DNA from: CAKRJP01 sp963634745
Lineage (GTDB): Bacteria > Bacillota > Clostridia > Lachnospirales > Lachnospiraceae
Length of the DNA: 64,000 nt
Direction of reading: 5' to 3'
Assembly: GCA_963634745.1 (NCBI GenBank)
Contig: CAVHCX010000014.1
Location: 1-64,000, forward strand
Below are positions 1 through 8,776 of this stretch, one piece after another. The translations under genes were made by a program, and so were the position numbers. The first letter of the stretch is position 1. Every line of letters starts with the position of its first letter. The notes under the pieces were generated by a model. The model made no database searches. It had not been told where the DNA came from and worked only from the letters and a program-made list of their open reading frames with translations.

Positions 1-55
1 GGCACCTCCTTATTCTCCATATATCTATTGAAAACATACGAGAAAAAGTTGTCAA
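1..55 (-). promoter_or_regulatory. 5' region of a gene lying left of the window
   Basis: Read on the minus strand, bases 11-1 are AAGGAGGTGCC, a strong Shine-Dalgarno sequence that must serve a start codon just outside the window. A TTGACA -35 box lies at 55-50 and a weak -10 candidate (TTCAAT) at 32-27 with 17-base spacing. The gene itself is not visible. Confidence 0.5.
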
Positions 56-109
56 AAAAATGATACAACATCACTCACGGAAAAGGCAAGAGGAAGCGCA
101 AATAAGCAA

Positions 110-153
110 AAGTCCCATGTCTATTTTGTATATAGACATGGGACTTATTTTTT
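110..153. terminator. Intrinsic terminator, probably bidirectional
   Basis: A perfect 15-base inverted repeat (AAGTCCCATGTCTAT and its complement) is followed by T-rich tracts on both strands. It lies 26 bases past the stop of the minus-strand EamA transporter gene, which it most likely terminates. Confidence 0.85.
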
Positions 154-178
154 ACCGAATGATTGAGAACTGGGAGAA

Positions 179-1108
179 CTATATGGAAGAGTTATTCCAT
201 GCTGTCGCATCAGGTGCGGCCTTGCGCTGCTGCATCAGCACGATGGAAACCATCACAACGACGATTCCCAGGTAGTGCAGGACGGTCAGCTTTTCGCCAA
301 GTACCAGCACACCAAGGATGGCTGCCGTTACTGTCTCCATCGAAGCGATAACTGGAACCTTGCTGCTCTCCTGTATTTGCTGCACGCCCTGATAATAAAA
401 GAGGTAGCCGATCGCTGTGGGGATCAGCGCATAGAGAAATCCCAGCCCCACAATGGGAAGGGTAAGTGTGATCGGCATCTCCCACGGCCGCATGAACAGC
501 GCCAGAAACAGAGCCGCGAAAAGATAGCTATAGGTGCTGATGACAAACGGGTCGCTGTCTTCTCCGGCGAGTTTTCCGAAGATAGGAGTCAGGGCATAGC
601 AGAGCCCGGACGCCACGCCGAAGAGGATGCCCGAAACGGACAGCGAAGCAGCCGTAAATTGTCCGCCAGTGGCTGCTAGTACACATCCGATCACATTGAT
701 CAGGAGAGCAATGCACTTATGAGAAGTGAGCCGTTCATGGAAGAAAATTGCGGAGAGGACCGCGGTGAAAACGGGAGCAACATTCAGCAATACCGCGCTG
801 ACCGTTACGCCGATCCGCACCACGGCCCAGCTGTAAAAAACGTTGTAAACGCCGTGGCAGACCAGCCCCAGCATTGCACTGAAAAAGAGAACTCTTCCAC
901 TGACACGAAAAGCCGAAATGCCGGAGCGGATCACCGTGACGATCAGCAGGATCACAAAGGCAAAGGCCATGCGCAAAAAGCTGATGGCTACGGCAGATGC
1001 ACCGGCGTCGGACATCAGCCGGATAAACAGCCCGATGCTTCCCCACAGACATCCGGCAATGAAGATCAGAACCGCGCCGCGCTCAAAAGTCGTGTTTTTC
1101 CGCTTCAA
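179..1108 (-). CDS. EamA/DMT-family transporter
   Basis: 309 aa, the usual length for the drug/metabolite transporter superfamily. Two halves of about five hydrophobic segments each are visible, the first starting near residue 10 (GAVLIFIAGCLWGSIG) and the second near residue 150 with the related FGVASGLCYALTPIFGK. This two-repeat layout defines EamA inner-membrane exporters of metabolites or amino-acid-like compounds; the substrate cannot be read from sequence. The start codon overlaps the stop of the upstream CsaA-like gene by four bases (ATGA), so the two are translationally coupled. The divergent LysR gene at 1545 is the likely regulator. The DNA is GC-richer than most of the window, which hints at acquisition. 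Confidence 0.85.
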   Translation of the reverse strand: MKRKNTTFERGAVLIFIAGCLWGSIGLFIRLMSDAGASAVAISFLRMAFAFVILLIVTVIRSGISAFRVSGRVLFFSAMLGLVCHGVYNVFYSWAVVRIGVTVSAVLLNVAPVFTAVLSAIFFHERLTSHKCIALLINVIGCVLAATGGQFTAASLSVSGILFGVASGLCYALTPIFGKLAGEDSDPFVISTYSYLFAALFLALFMRPWEMPITLTLPIVGLGFLYALIPTAIGYLFYYQGVQQIQESSKVPVIASMETVTAAILGVLVLGEKLTVLHYLGIVVVMVSIVLMQQRKAAPDATAWNNSSI

Positions 1109-1434
1109 AAGACCCGATCTCCATTTTCCACCGGCTCCATCGGAGTGAGCAGTACCACGCCCTGTTTGGAATCCGTTCCCAGAATGCGTACTTCACTTTT
1201 GACGCTGCCGATGTGCATGGGTTCCAGATTGACGCAGCAGATGAGCTGCTTTCCCAGCAGGTCCTCCGGCTGATAGAGCTCCGTCAGCTGCGCGGAGGAG
1301 GTTTTCTCGCCCAGCTCCGGGCCGAAGTCCAGCGTGACCTTATAGGCAGGCTTGCGGGCCTTTTTGTTGATGGAGACGGATGTGACCGTTCCTGCGCAGA
1401 TCTGTACCTTGTCAAAATCTTCGATAGTTATCAT
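1105..1434 (-). CDS. csaA: tRNA-binding-domain protein, CsaA-like
   Basis: 109 aa matching the stand-alone OB-fold tRNA-binding domain (Trbp111/CsaA type). The whole chain is one domain: IEDFDKVQICAGTVTSV at the N-terminus, then the conserved KPAYKVTLDFG and QLICCVNLEP stretches. Such proteins bind tRNA, and CsaA of Bacillus has been described as an export-related chaperone. It is the first gene of a two-gene operon with the EamA transporter. The pairing of a tRNA-binding domain with an exporter under a LysR regulator is common in Firmicutes, but its purpose is not known to me. Confidence 0.8.
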   Translation of the reverse strand: MITIEDFDKVQICAGTVTSVSINKKARKPAYKVTLDFGPELGEKTSSAQLTELYQPEDLLGKQLICCVNLEPMHIGSVKSEVRILGTDSKQGVVLLTPMEPVENGDRVF

Positions 1435-1477
1435 GGTTTATACACCTCATCTTTCAGGGTAAAGTGTAACGCAGGCA

Positions 1478-1490
1478 TTGCATTTTGCAA
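1478..1490. promoter_or_regulatory. Candidate LysR-type operator
   Basis: The 110-base divergent spacer holds the palindrome TTGCATTTTGCAA, which has the T-N11-A form of LysR boxes. It sits 54 bases before the regulator start and 43 bases from the csaA start. This is motif matching only; no binding data. Confidence 0.45.
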
Positions 1491-1544
1491 AGACAGAATG
1501 TATGATTGGGATATAAGGAAACCTTATTTATCTTGGAGAATACT

Positions 1545-2399
1545 ATGGACGATTATAAAATTCGCGCTCTGCTGGCGGCAATCCACACGGGGAGCTTTCG
1601 CAAGGCCGCTTTGGAACTGAACTGCACGCAATCCGCTGTAACGCAGGCGATGAACAGCCTTGAGAATGAACTCGGCTGCAAGGTGCTGCTGCGAAACCAC
1701 AACGGCATCCGTTTGACACCCGCCGGAGAAGAGCTTTTGCCGTTTCTGATGGAAGCGGACGCTTCCCTGACGCGGCTCTCCGAACGGGCGCGGCAGGTGG
1801 CGGGAGGCGCATCCGCACCGCTGCGGATCGGGGTGTTTTCCAGCATTTCCAACACATGGCTCCCGAAGGTGCTGCAGGAGTACCACGCGCTCTATCCGGA
1901 AGTTACCTTCGACATTCAAGTCGGTACAAGCACATTGACGGATTGGCTGCTCAAGGGTGCGGTCGATCTGGCTTTGGGCGATCCCGTGCGCTGCCGGGGC
2001 TTTCGTTGGCTTCCTCTGATGGATGATCCTTACTTCGCGGTTCTCCCGGAGTCCTTGACACCGGAGGGGAACAGCATTTCGCAGGAAGAACTTGCCATCT
2101 ACCCGTTTGTGATGGCACCTATGAACGCGCTGGACAGCTACCTGTCCGTATGCCCGGCAAATCAGCTCCGGGTAAACTGCGACGATGATTCCACACTGCT
2201 GTCTATGGTAGCACAGGGGATTGGCGTGACGGCCATGCCACGGCTATGTCTGCAAAGATTGCCGGAGAACGTCCGTATTCTGGAGCTGACGCCGCCGACA
2301 AAACGCGTGCTGGGCGTGGCACTGCCCAATTCACCCTCCAAAGAAGCTGTCCGCTTCGCCCGCTATCTCTGCCGGAAGTTTTCTGATCAAAATACATAA
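1545..2399 (+). CDS. LysR-family transcriptional regulator
   Basis: 284 aa from the ATG at 1545, which is preceded by GGAG six bases upstream; a TTG 39 bases earlier is an unlikely start. The N-terminal 60 residues form the winged helix-turn-helix (LAAIHTGSFRKAALELNCTQSAVTQ), and residues 90-284 form the periplasmic-binding-like effector domain (LRIGVFSSISNTWLPKVL). It is transcribed away from the csaA-like/EamA pair, the typical arrangement for a LysR protein controlling its neighbours. The effector is unknown. GC content is high, like the two genes it faces. Confidence 0.88.
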   Translation: MDDYKIRALLAAIHTGSFRKAALELNCTQSAVTQAMNSLENELGCKVLLRNHNGIRLTPAGEELLPFLMEADASLTRLSERARQVAGGASAPLRIGVFSSISNTWLPKVLQEYHALYPEVTFDIQVGTSTLTDWLLKGAVDLALGDPVRCRGFRWLPLMDDPYFAVLPESLTPEGNSISQEELAIYPFVMAPMNALDSYLSVCPANQLRVNCDDDSTLLSMVAQGIGVTAMPRLCLQRLPENVRILELTPPTKRVLGVALPNSPSKEAVRFARYLCRKFSDQNT

Positions 2400-2453
2400 C
2401 AGATCATCGACACATACGAAAACCATTGAAATAACAGTCTTTTTCGAGGCTTC

Positions 2454-2709
2454 TTAGGATATTGCCCTTGTTCTTGATGTACTCAACCCAATTGCCTCAG
2501 CAATATCTTTCGTCTTTGACAGACTATTCTTTTGCAAGAAATCACTTATTGCTTTGTAATTTTCTTCGCTTGTTTTCTTCGCTTGTTTTTTCTCAAATTT
2601 AAGTGACAATCTTGTCCGATCAGGATTATAAGATTCTTCTACAGTCAGCATTTACCAGGCAGTTAACCAAAGCTTCCAGAATCGCTTTATGCAGCGGCGT
2701 ATCCTCCAC
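2454..2709 (-). pseudogene. Remnant of an AlbA_2/ATP-binding (Schlafen-like) regulator
   Basis: Two broken pieces of one gene family are visible on the minus strand. Bases 2709-2644 encode VEDTPLHKAILEALVNCL and VNAD, the ATP-binding N-box region of these proteins. Bases 2651-2454, in another frame, encode YNPDRTRLSLKF and a C-terminal winged-helix piece (TKDIAEAIGLSTSRTRAIS). The middle is missing and the frame shifts at the junction, so an internal deletion destroyed the gene. Its first piece is in frame directly after the stop of the next upstream ORF. Confidence 0.7.
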
Positions 2710-3882
2710 TTACTTAATTATATATTTTGTCCCTCTGCCTTTTCCTTCAACTGCAACCACACCTTTTTCTGTCATAGTTTTCAGTAACTGTGTTGTTTTT
2801 GATTTGCCAAATGGAACATATGGTGCGATTTCACTTATTGGTTTCAGCATCCTCTTGCTTAAAAATTTGTAAATTACTTTTTCATCTTCGCTTAAATTAA
2901 CATTTGTTTCAAATACCGGCAACATAATTTTTATAGTATTTTCTGACACTTCAAATTCTGGTTTGATCAAGCTCTCTGCATACAGTTGCTTTATTCGTGT
3001 AATTCCTGTTCCAAATATTTCTACAAATCCCAGTCTGTAAAATACATTTGCAAGATTTCTATTTCTTAAAACAGAAAATTTATCTGATAAATATTCTTCT
3101 GCTGTTATTCCGGCTGGCAATCCACCAGGAGATACTATTTCTATTCTATCATCAAACATAGAAACTCTGATGTGCGAATTAACATCCCACACTCTATGAA
3201 TCAAAGCATTGGCAATCGCCTCTCTGAACGCTACTTCCGGTATCTTCTCAATCGTTTTTCTGTCAGCCCCCTGTATTACTTCATATTGGTAATAGTCTCG
3301 AAATACGGCAAGTGACTTTTCATATTCATCTAAAACTGACGTATTTTCAAGGGGCACTCTTTTTTGAATAATACTGATATCTTCACCGAACTTAACAATA
3401 TCAATTCCCGAAAAATGATTTTTATCTGCTAAAAGCCCCGCTGCATTATTAAAGCCATTTTCATTATCATATAGATTCAACGTCTTTAAAGTATCCAGGT
3501 TGAAAGTTTCAATCTGAATATTTTCTTTCAGCTTACGATGCAAAATTGCAAAAGATAATTCCTGATCTTTACAGGCTAGCTCTTCAAAGCTAATATTTTT
3601 CCCATCTAATACAAGCCTTGAAAATTCCAGTGTATCTACCTCTATCGTTGCTGTATCATTTCGTTTGTATGCTTTTGATTTATATAAATATGGCTTTTGC
3701 AGGCCACTTTTTATAGTAAGTTTTATCGTCCGGTCATTATTCTGTGTTTCAAGTGTATAATTTGGTTGAGGTGATATACTGTCATTGATTTTATTTTCGA
3801 TATCCAGGCAAGCCTGCTTTACATCCGGCAATCCTTTCATGTTTCCATCATCATCAACACCGAAAAGAATTATTGTATGCAT
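2710..3882 (-). pseudogene. N-terminally truncated AlbA_2 / HATPase protein
   Basis: About 390 aa from the only ATG (3882). The first residues, TIILFGVDDDGNMKGL, correspond to the middle of the AlbA_2 DNA-binding domain (normally ..ANT.GGT..IGVDDDG), so roughly the first 40-50 residues are missing. An ATPase N-box (REAIANALIHRVWDVNSHI) follows near residue 225, then RNRNLANVFYRLGFVEIFGTGI and a C-terminal winged helix (PYVPFGKSKTTQLLKTM). The reading frame starts at the base of the terminator hairpin of the preceding gene, with no room for a promoter. I therefore read it as a decayed or silent gene, although the rest of the frame is intact. Such proteins are usually regulators near defence or mobile genes. 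Confidence 0.65.
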
Positions 3883-3890
3883 AAACGCGC

Positions 3891-3926
3891 AAAAAATCAA
3901 TCGCAAAAATTTACGATTGATTTTTT
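3891..3926 (-). terminator. Intrinsic terminator of the 185-aa gene
   Basis: A perfect 13-base stem (AAAAAATCAATCG) with a ten-base loop, ending in a T run on either strand. It begins 18 bases past the stop of the minus-strand gene at 3945-4502. It closely resembles the hairpin at 4804-4837. Confidence 0.85.
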
Positions 3927-3944
3927 CATTGTTGTATAGCCTCT

Positions 3945-4502
3945 TTAATTATCTAAAATCCGCTCCAGATTACTTATTATATATTCCTGCGCTTTCTTTC
4001 CGTAATACGTCGCTATGTATCCTGCTCCAGTTTCTCTCATTTTTTGTTTTGTGTATATGCCGAGTTCTTTTCCTTGCTCCGTCGGTACTTTAAATTTTTT
4101 TCCAAATTCCTCAAAGGTCTTCTCTTCAAGGTATCCCTTGTCAAGCATCCACAGGGTTATTATCTTATAACTAAGTTTCTGATATTTTTTTGTATCAATC
4201 AAATTATTAACCTGGTTAGTGAATGCTGTTATATTCTTATCTCCCTGATAGTCAAACCTAGCTACAGCTTCTTTTACCGGGAATTCCTCTTTGGGAGGAC
4301 GTTTGCCTTTTCTTCCAATAACTCCATTATTGCGCTTTACTTCCTCTAATACCTCTTTCACAAAATACATACATCGAATCACATTCGGGTCATTTAAAAC
4401 TGACTCTTCATCTGCCGGCATGTTATTGACCGGATCATATCCATCGGCAATTCTCTGTAAATAAACAATTGCTGTGTCCAGTTTATTTGTATCTATCTCC
4501 AT
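3945..4502 (-). CDS. Hypothetical protein (185 aa)
   Basis: No function can be assigned. The start at 4502 has GAGGAGGAAG upstream. The chain is hydrophilic with no signal peptide or membrane segment. The N-terminal third is helical and acidic (MEIDTNKLDTAIVYLQRIAD); the C-terminal half contains KYQKLSYKIITLWMLDKGYLEE and a basic end. I have the impression of a family seen in Lachnospiraceae accessory regions beside helicase or restriction genes, but none is here. Codon use is AT-rich like the neighbouring AlbA_2 remnants, consistent with an accessory patch. An extended -10 candidate (TGTTATACT on the minus strand) lies at 4658-4650. Confidence 0.6.
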   Translation of the reverse strand: MEIDTNKLDTAIVYLQRIADGYDPVNNMPADEESVLNDPNVIRCMYFVKEVLEEVKRNNGVIGRKGKRPPKEEFPVKEAVARFDYQGDKNITAFTNQVNNLIDTKKYQKLSYKIITLWMLDKGYLEEKTFEEFGKKFKVPTEQGKELGIYTKQKMRETGAGYIATYYGKKAQEYIISNLERILDN

Positions 4503-4803
4503 ATTGCTACTTCCTCCTCTAAATGTTTTCTCATTTTCTTTAATTTATTTTCTGTTATGCTTTCACATAAATCAAGCACATCGCCTGCAGAAGTTTAATA
4601 TTCAATCCTCCGTCATAAATCAAATCCCAAACCTACCAATCTAGGGATTAGTATAACACATCATCGGCAAGAAAACGCCATTTATTTTATCTTTTACACT
4701 TTTTTGCCGATAAGCATATGATTTACTCCAAACAATTCAAATCTAGATTTACTAAAGTTTCTCCCTTCTAATCTAATGCTTATATTATGGTCATGAATAC
4801 GCA
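4503..4803. other. Intergenic, promoter of the 185-aa gene
   Basis: About 300 bases without a plausible gene. The minus-strand candidate promoter is TGTTATACT at 4658-4650 with no good -35, leaving a leader of about 140 bases. I see no riboswitch or repeat array. Confidence 0.4.
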
Positions 4804-4837
4804 AAAAAACAATCGTAATTTTTTACGATTGTTTTTT
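4804..4837 (-). terminator. Intrinsic terminator of the OCD/APC/P-II operon
   Basis: A 15-base perfect stem (AAAAAACAATCGTAA) with a four-base loop, 22 bases past the stop of the minus-strand gene at 4860. Confidence 0.88.
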
Positions 4838-4859
4838 GTGTTTTGAATGTAATATAGCT

Positions 4860-5996
4860 TTATACCATCATTTTCGGGCTTTCCCAGAGATTCAATTTTG
4901 TTCCGATTCCTTTCTTCAACGCATTTCTGTATACGATGGTTCCCCATGCCACATCCTCTGTCGGCATGCCTCCTACGGAGTAGATGACAATTTCATCCTT
5001 CTTTCTATGAACCGGAATATTTCCAAGAAGGACATCTCCCAGGTCATCGATCTGTTCCGGTTTCATCCTGCCCTCTTCGATGAGGTCCTCGACACGAACT
5101 GCCGGGATCGGGATAGTGTGATATGCATTTGGTTTCATTTCTTCTTCCCATGCTTCATAGAGCATAATATTATCTGTCACTGTCCTTGCACGGTTGATAA
5201 TAAAATCATCATCAAATCGCAGAGCCGCTGTAGATTCGATGATTGCCCCCGGTTTGATCCATTCCTCAGCAATATATGGATATAAAGACGGATCACCGGT
5301 TGGAGAGGACGTAGATACGGAAACGATATCGGAATCCCTAACTGCTTCCTCAATCGTATCTACACCGTAAATATCCAGTCCCGGGTATTCCTTTTTTGCA
5401 TGAGCAATAAACTTATCTAAAGAAGCTTTTCCACGCCCTTTTACTTTCACTGTTTTCAGCGTCGGTCTCACGGCAAGTGCTGCTGCCAGTGCGGTCTTAC
5501 TCATTACACCGGGTCCTATGATACCCACAGTCTTTGCATCTTCTTTGGCAAAATATTTAAAACCGACCCCCGGCACAGCTCCGGTACGGTATGCCGATAA
5601 AATATTCGCAGACATATAGGCTAACGGAGCACCGGTATCCTTATCGTTCAAAGTAAGCATGAGAATGGATCTCGGAAGTCCTTTTTCTCTGTTTGCAGCA
5701 TTTGAGCCATACCATTTCACACCAGCCATATCAAACTTTCCACCAAGATATGCCGGCATCGCCATAAAACGACGGTCCGGTCCATCTACCGGCATTTCCG
5801 GAAAGGGGGAAGTCTCCGGAAACATGACCATGCTTCCGTGTGAATTTCCGTTGGCCCCGCCCATACGGTAATTTCCAACCTTCATAAGTTTAAACATTTC
5901 TTCCATTGCTTCCACACAGGCATTCATATCTTTAACACCTGCCTCGATCATATCATCCTCACTTAAATATAAAAAATCTACTGTTGGATAGTCCAT
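4860..5996 (-). CDS. Ornithine cyclodeaminase / mu-crystallin family protein
   Basis: 378 aa. A Rossmann NAD-binding motif (TVGIIGPGVMSKTAL) lies near residue 160, and the family's substrate-side residues RFMAMPAYLGG and GVKWYGSNAAN lie in residues 75-110. Members deaminate or reduce amino acids and imines with NAD(P). Close relatives in gut Clostridia are labelled 'tyramine oxidase subunit B', but I know of no proof of that activity. It is the last gene of a group with an APC permease and a P-II protein, so the substrate is probably an imported amino acid or amine. The flavin dehydrogenase genes further upstream may supply its imine substrate; this is inference. Confidence 0.82.
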   Translation of the reverse strand: MDYPTVDFLYLSEDDMIEAGVKDMNACVEAMEEMFKLMKVGNYRMGGANGNSHGSMVMFPETSPFPEMPVDGPDRRFMAMPAYLGGKFDMAGVKWYGSNAANREKGLPRSILMLTLNDKDTGAPLAYMSANILSAYRTGAVPGVGFKYFAKEDAKTVGIIGPGVMSKTALAAALAVRPTLKTVKVKGRGKASLDKFIAHAKKEYPGLDIYGVDTIEEAVRDSDIVSVSTSSPTGDPSLYPYIAEEWIKPGAIIESTAALRFDDDFIINRARTVTDNIMLYEAWEEEMKPNAYHTIPIPAVRVEDLIEEGRMKPEQIDDLGDVLLGNIPVHRKKDEIVIYSVGGMPTEDVAWGTIVYRNALKKGIGTKLNLWESPKMMV

Positions 5997-6053
5997 TTTT
6001 CTACCTCCTAATTTTCAAAAATCACTACACATCTACGCATTTTCTTCTGCTTT

Positions 6054-7439
6054 TTATTTATGTCCCCTTAGATAAAGAGGGTGTTCCATTGCCATTACTT
6101 CATGCAGGTCAATCGGCTCAAACATGGGCTTCTTTAACTTATATTTGCACCAGAAGGTTGCATACACTGCAAGCACCAGGAAAATCACTCCATCGATCAA
6201 AAATATTTTTGCCCGGACAGCCGGATCTCCGTCAATGTTCCAGATCATAAAAATGTTTCCGACAATTCCTACAACAGGGATCAGGGGTCCTCCCGGCACC
6301 TTAAATGTTCTTGGTGCTTTGGGCAATTTGTGTCTAAAGATCATCACATTGCAATTTGCGATGACATAGGATACCATCCAAAAAACGATGGCCAAGGTGA
6401 TCATAAAAGAAAGGGAATCACTTGTGGAAAGTCCTGTAGCATTAACAAGAATCATAATGATACCGATCATCAGGATTCCCACATAATAAGCACCTTTCTT
6501 GTTTTTCTTTAGAAATACTTCCGGCATCAGACCTATCTTTGCCATGCCGGCACACATATAAGAGAGGAAACTGATGGCTGAGTTAACGGTGCTGATAACA
6601 GCAAATACAGAAACTACAATCATCCACAGGGAGCCTGCATATCCTAAAAGAGATGAGCCATATAGGATATGGGGCGAAGCACTGGCGGCAAGATCTGCCC
6701 AATTACAATATCTTCCCATGCCTAGAACGATCAGAATCTGCATACCCAAAATGATTAAGAGACTGGCCACCATTCCCAGGGGTACATTCTTTCGCTCGTT
6801 TTTTACATTTTTTGAAATCGGAATAACAAATTCACTACCGATAAAAAGGAAAAATGCAAGTCCAAGCAGAGAAAATGTATCGGAAAAGGATCCTGCCAGA
6901 TTCATCTGCTGCTGTACTTTTTCTCCACTTCCCAGTCCGAAAATCCCAAGAAGTCCCATGGCAACCAGAGAAAAGATCAGACCATAGACAACCACATTTT
7001 GTATCTTTGCAAACATATCAATTCCCAGCAGGTTGGCCACGATCAGCACGATCAGAAGCAGAATACAAAATACGCTGGATGGCACTCCCGTGTGAAATAC
7101 TGAATTGATCGCATTTCCAAACATTGCACATTCCACAGATCCTGCGATGGACTGGCAAACAATATATCCCCCAACCATTGTCACAATGGTTACAAAGGGA
7201 CCGATTCCCGCAAGTGTATACTGGGCTAGGCCTCCGGTGAGATTTGGCATAAGGGCATTCAGTTCTGCCATAGAAAGTGCTGTGCAGATATTAATGGCAC
7301 ATGCAAGAATCATGGAAATAATAAAGCCCGTTCCAAGAGCTCCCGCTCCCTGTCCCAGAGACATCAGACAGCTTGTTGCAACGATCAGTCCCACACCTGT
7401 GGATATGACACTTGGTAAACCCAGTTTCTTTTCGTTCAT
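6054..7439 (-). CDS. APC-family amino acid/amine permease
   Basis: 461 aa from the ATG at 7439, chosen because AGGGAGGAATCC lies directly upstream; a TTG 33 bases earlier overlaps that site. About twelve hydrophobic segments are visible. The first (LPSVISTGVGLIVATSCLMSLG) carries the glycine-rich unwound helix of APC transporters, and the C-terminal tail is short and charged. It should be a proton- or substrate-coupled importer, or an exchanger, for an amino acid or amine. It lies between the P-II gene upstream and the ornithine-cyclodeaminase-like gene downstream, probably in one transcript. Confidence 0.85.
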   Translation of the reverse strand: MNEKKLGLPSVISTGVGLIVATSCLMSLGQGAGALGTGFIISMILACAINICTALSMAELNALMPNLTGGLAQYTLAGIGPFVTIVTMVGGYIVCQSIAGSVECAMFGNAINSVFHTGVPSSVFCILLLIVLIVANLLGIDMFAKIQNVVVYGLIFSLVAMGLLGIFGLGSGEKVQQQMNLAGSFSDTFSLLGLAFFLFIGSEFVIPISKNVKNERKNVPLGMVASLLIILGMQILIVLGMGRYCNWADLAASASPHILYGSSLLGYAGSLWMIVVSVFAVISTVNSAISFLSYMCAGMAKIGLMPEVFLKKNKKGAYYVGILMIGIIMILVNATGLSTSDSLSFMITLAIVFWMVSYVIANCNVMIFRHKLPKAPRTFKVPGGPLIPVVGIVGNIFMIWNIDGDPAVRAKIFLIDGVIFLVLAVYATFWCKYKLKKPMFEPIDLHEVMAMEHPLYLRGHK

Positions 7440-7492
7440 ATGGATTCCTCCCTTGAAATATTTTTCAGGCAAATCAAAGGCTCATGCCCAAC

Positions 7493-7837
7493 CTACAATG
7501 CATCCTCTCCTTCTTCACCGGTTCGAACCCGAATGATATTTGTAAGGGGTACAACAAATATTTTTCCGTCTCCTATATGACCTGTATACAGTTCCCTTTT
7601 AACAGTCTCGATCACCTTATCAATCAGATCATCCTTGACTACAATAAAGATCATCTGTTTTGGCAGAAGTTCCATCTCCTTATTCTGTTCCTTCTCATAT
7701 TCCAGCGTCCCTTTCTGCACACCACAGCCAATGGCCTGTACTACCGTCATTCCGCTGACCCCAAGTTCGCTTAGAGCTGTCTTTAAATCACTTAACCTAT
7801 TCATCGATGTAACTACTTGAATCTGTGAAAATCCCAT
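7493..7837 (-). CDS. P-II family signalling protein
   Basis: 114 aa, the length of GlnB/GlnK. The B-loop and C-terminal signatures are present (GVSGMTVVQAIGCGVQKG near residues 26-43, and GDGKIFVVPLTNIIRVRTGEEG near 88-110). The T-loop (TLEYEKEQNKEMELLPKQ) differs from the classic sequence and contains one tyrosine, Tyr47. P-II trimers bind ATP/ADP and 2-oxoglutarate and plug or regulate membrane transporters. The gene lies 53 bases before the APC permease rather than beside an ammonium channel, so a role in gating that permease or sensing its substrate is plausible. Confidence 0.8.
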   Translation of the reverse strand: MGFSQIQVVTSMNRLSDLKTALSELGVSGMTVVQAIGCGVQKGTLEYEKEQNKEMELLPKQMIFIVVKDDLIDKVIETVKRELYTGHIGDGKIFVVPLTNIIRVRTGEEGEDAL

Positions 7838-7861
7838 ATCTTATTTCCTCCTTTTTCATTT

Positions 7862-7895
7862 AAAAAGACGCCCAACCTTTCGGTCAGACGTCTTT
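7862..7895 (-). terminator. Intrinsic terminator after the AraC gene
   Basis: Minus strand: AAAGACG stem, an inner ACCGAAAGGT hairpin, then CGTCTTTTT. It starts six bases past the AraC stop at 7901 and separates it from the P-II operon. Confidence 0.85.
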
Positions 7896-7900
7896 GTCAA

Positions 7901-8734
7901 TTACTTGTTTCTCTGTATAATTCTATTTTTATAATCCTGCTCTTCTACCAGTTTCAAATATTTTTTCGGCGTGATTCCTGCATATTTGGAAAAATCATGT
8001 ATAAACTGCGGCTGGTCATAATATCCCAGAAAGACTGCCGCATCTGTCATCTTATCCGGTGCACCGTAATTTAAAAATTCCAGCGCTCTTTGAAATTGTA
8101 TGATCTTACAGAAGGTCTTGGGGGAAAATCCCATCTCCTCAATAAATGCCTTATTAATATAACGGGTGGAATATCCTGTCTCCTCCTGCATCTTGCTGAC
8201 TTTCATCTTCCCATCCGATGCATAAACCATCTGTTTTACCGACTGCACCAGCTCTTGCTTGCCAAAGGGGTTCTTGCGCTGTTTTTCTGCCTTCGTATAG
8301 GCCTCGATAAAGATCCGGATCTTCTGATAAAAATCCGCTTCCTCCGCCAGTTTTTTCATCCAGCTAGGGTCACCTTTCAGTACAGATTCTATGGGAATCC
8401 TCTCCGCTAACAGCTCCTTCATAGTACAGTTAATCAGCTCCGGCTGGACGCCCGGCATAAAACGAACACCAAATACCGATTCTCTGCCCTTGCAATTCTC
8501 ACAAGTATAGGTTAGGGTCGTCCCGCATACATATCCCCGCATCTGATCTCCCTCAGACTCAAAAAACAAATCAATACAGCCATCGGGGACAATCCTCAGG
8601 GGCACATTTTTCGCAATATGATAACTGTAAAAATGCGAGATCCCCTGTTTCAGATAAATTTCCTGATAAAAATCAAGTGTGTCAAAGACAAAATAGGGTT
8701 GCGTCGGACGAAGCCTGTCTTTCTTCCAGATCAT
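7901..8734 (-). CDS. AraC-family transcriptional regulator
   Basis: 277 aa. The C-terminal 100 residues hold the double helix-turn-helix of AraC proteins (KVSKMQEETGYSTRYINKAF, then DAAVFLGYYDQPQFIHDFSKYAGITPKKY). The N-terminal part is a DUF6597-like sensor region (PLRIVPDGCIDLFFESEGD). It starts 43 bases after the flavoprotein gene at 8777 and ends at a terminator, so it is probably the last gene of the dehydrogenase operon and may regulate that operon and the P-II/APC group. Confidence 0.85.
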   Translation of the reverse strand: MIWKKDRLRPTQPYFVFDTLDFYQEIYLKQGISHFYSYHIAKNVPLRIVPDGCIDLFFESEGDQMRGYVCGTTLTYTCENCKGRESVFGVRFMPGVQPELINCTMKELLAERIPIESVLKGDPSWMKKLAEEADFYQKIRIFIEAYTKAEKQRKNPFGKQELVQSVKQMVYASDGKMKVSKMQEETGYSTRYINKAFIEEMGFSPKTFCKIIQFQRALEFLNYGAPDKMTDAAVFLGYYDQPQFIHDFSKYAGITPKKYLKLVEEQDYKNRIIQRNK

Positions 8735-8776
8735 ACAATCACTCCTGCCAAATTTAGGATTCCAACAATATTACCC

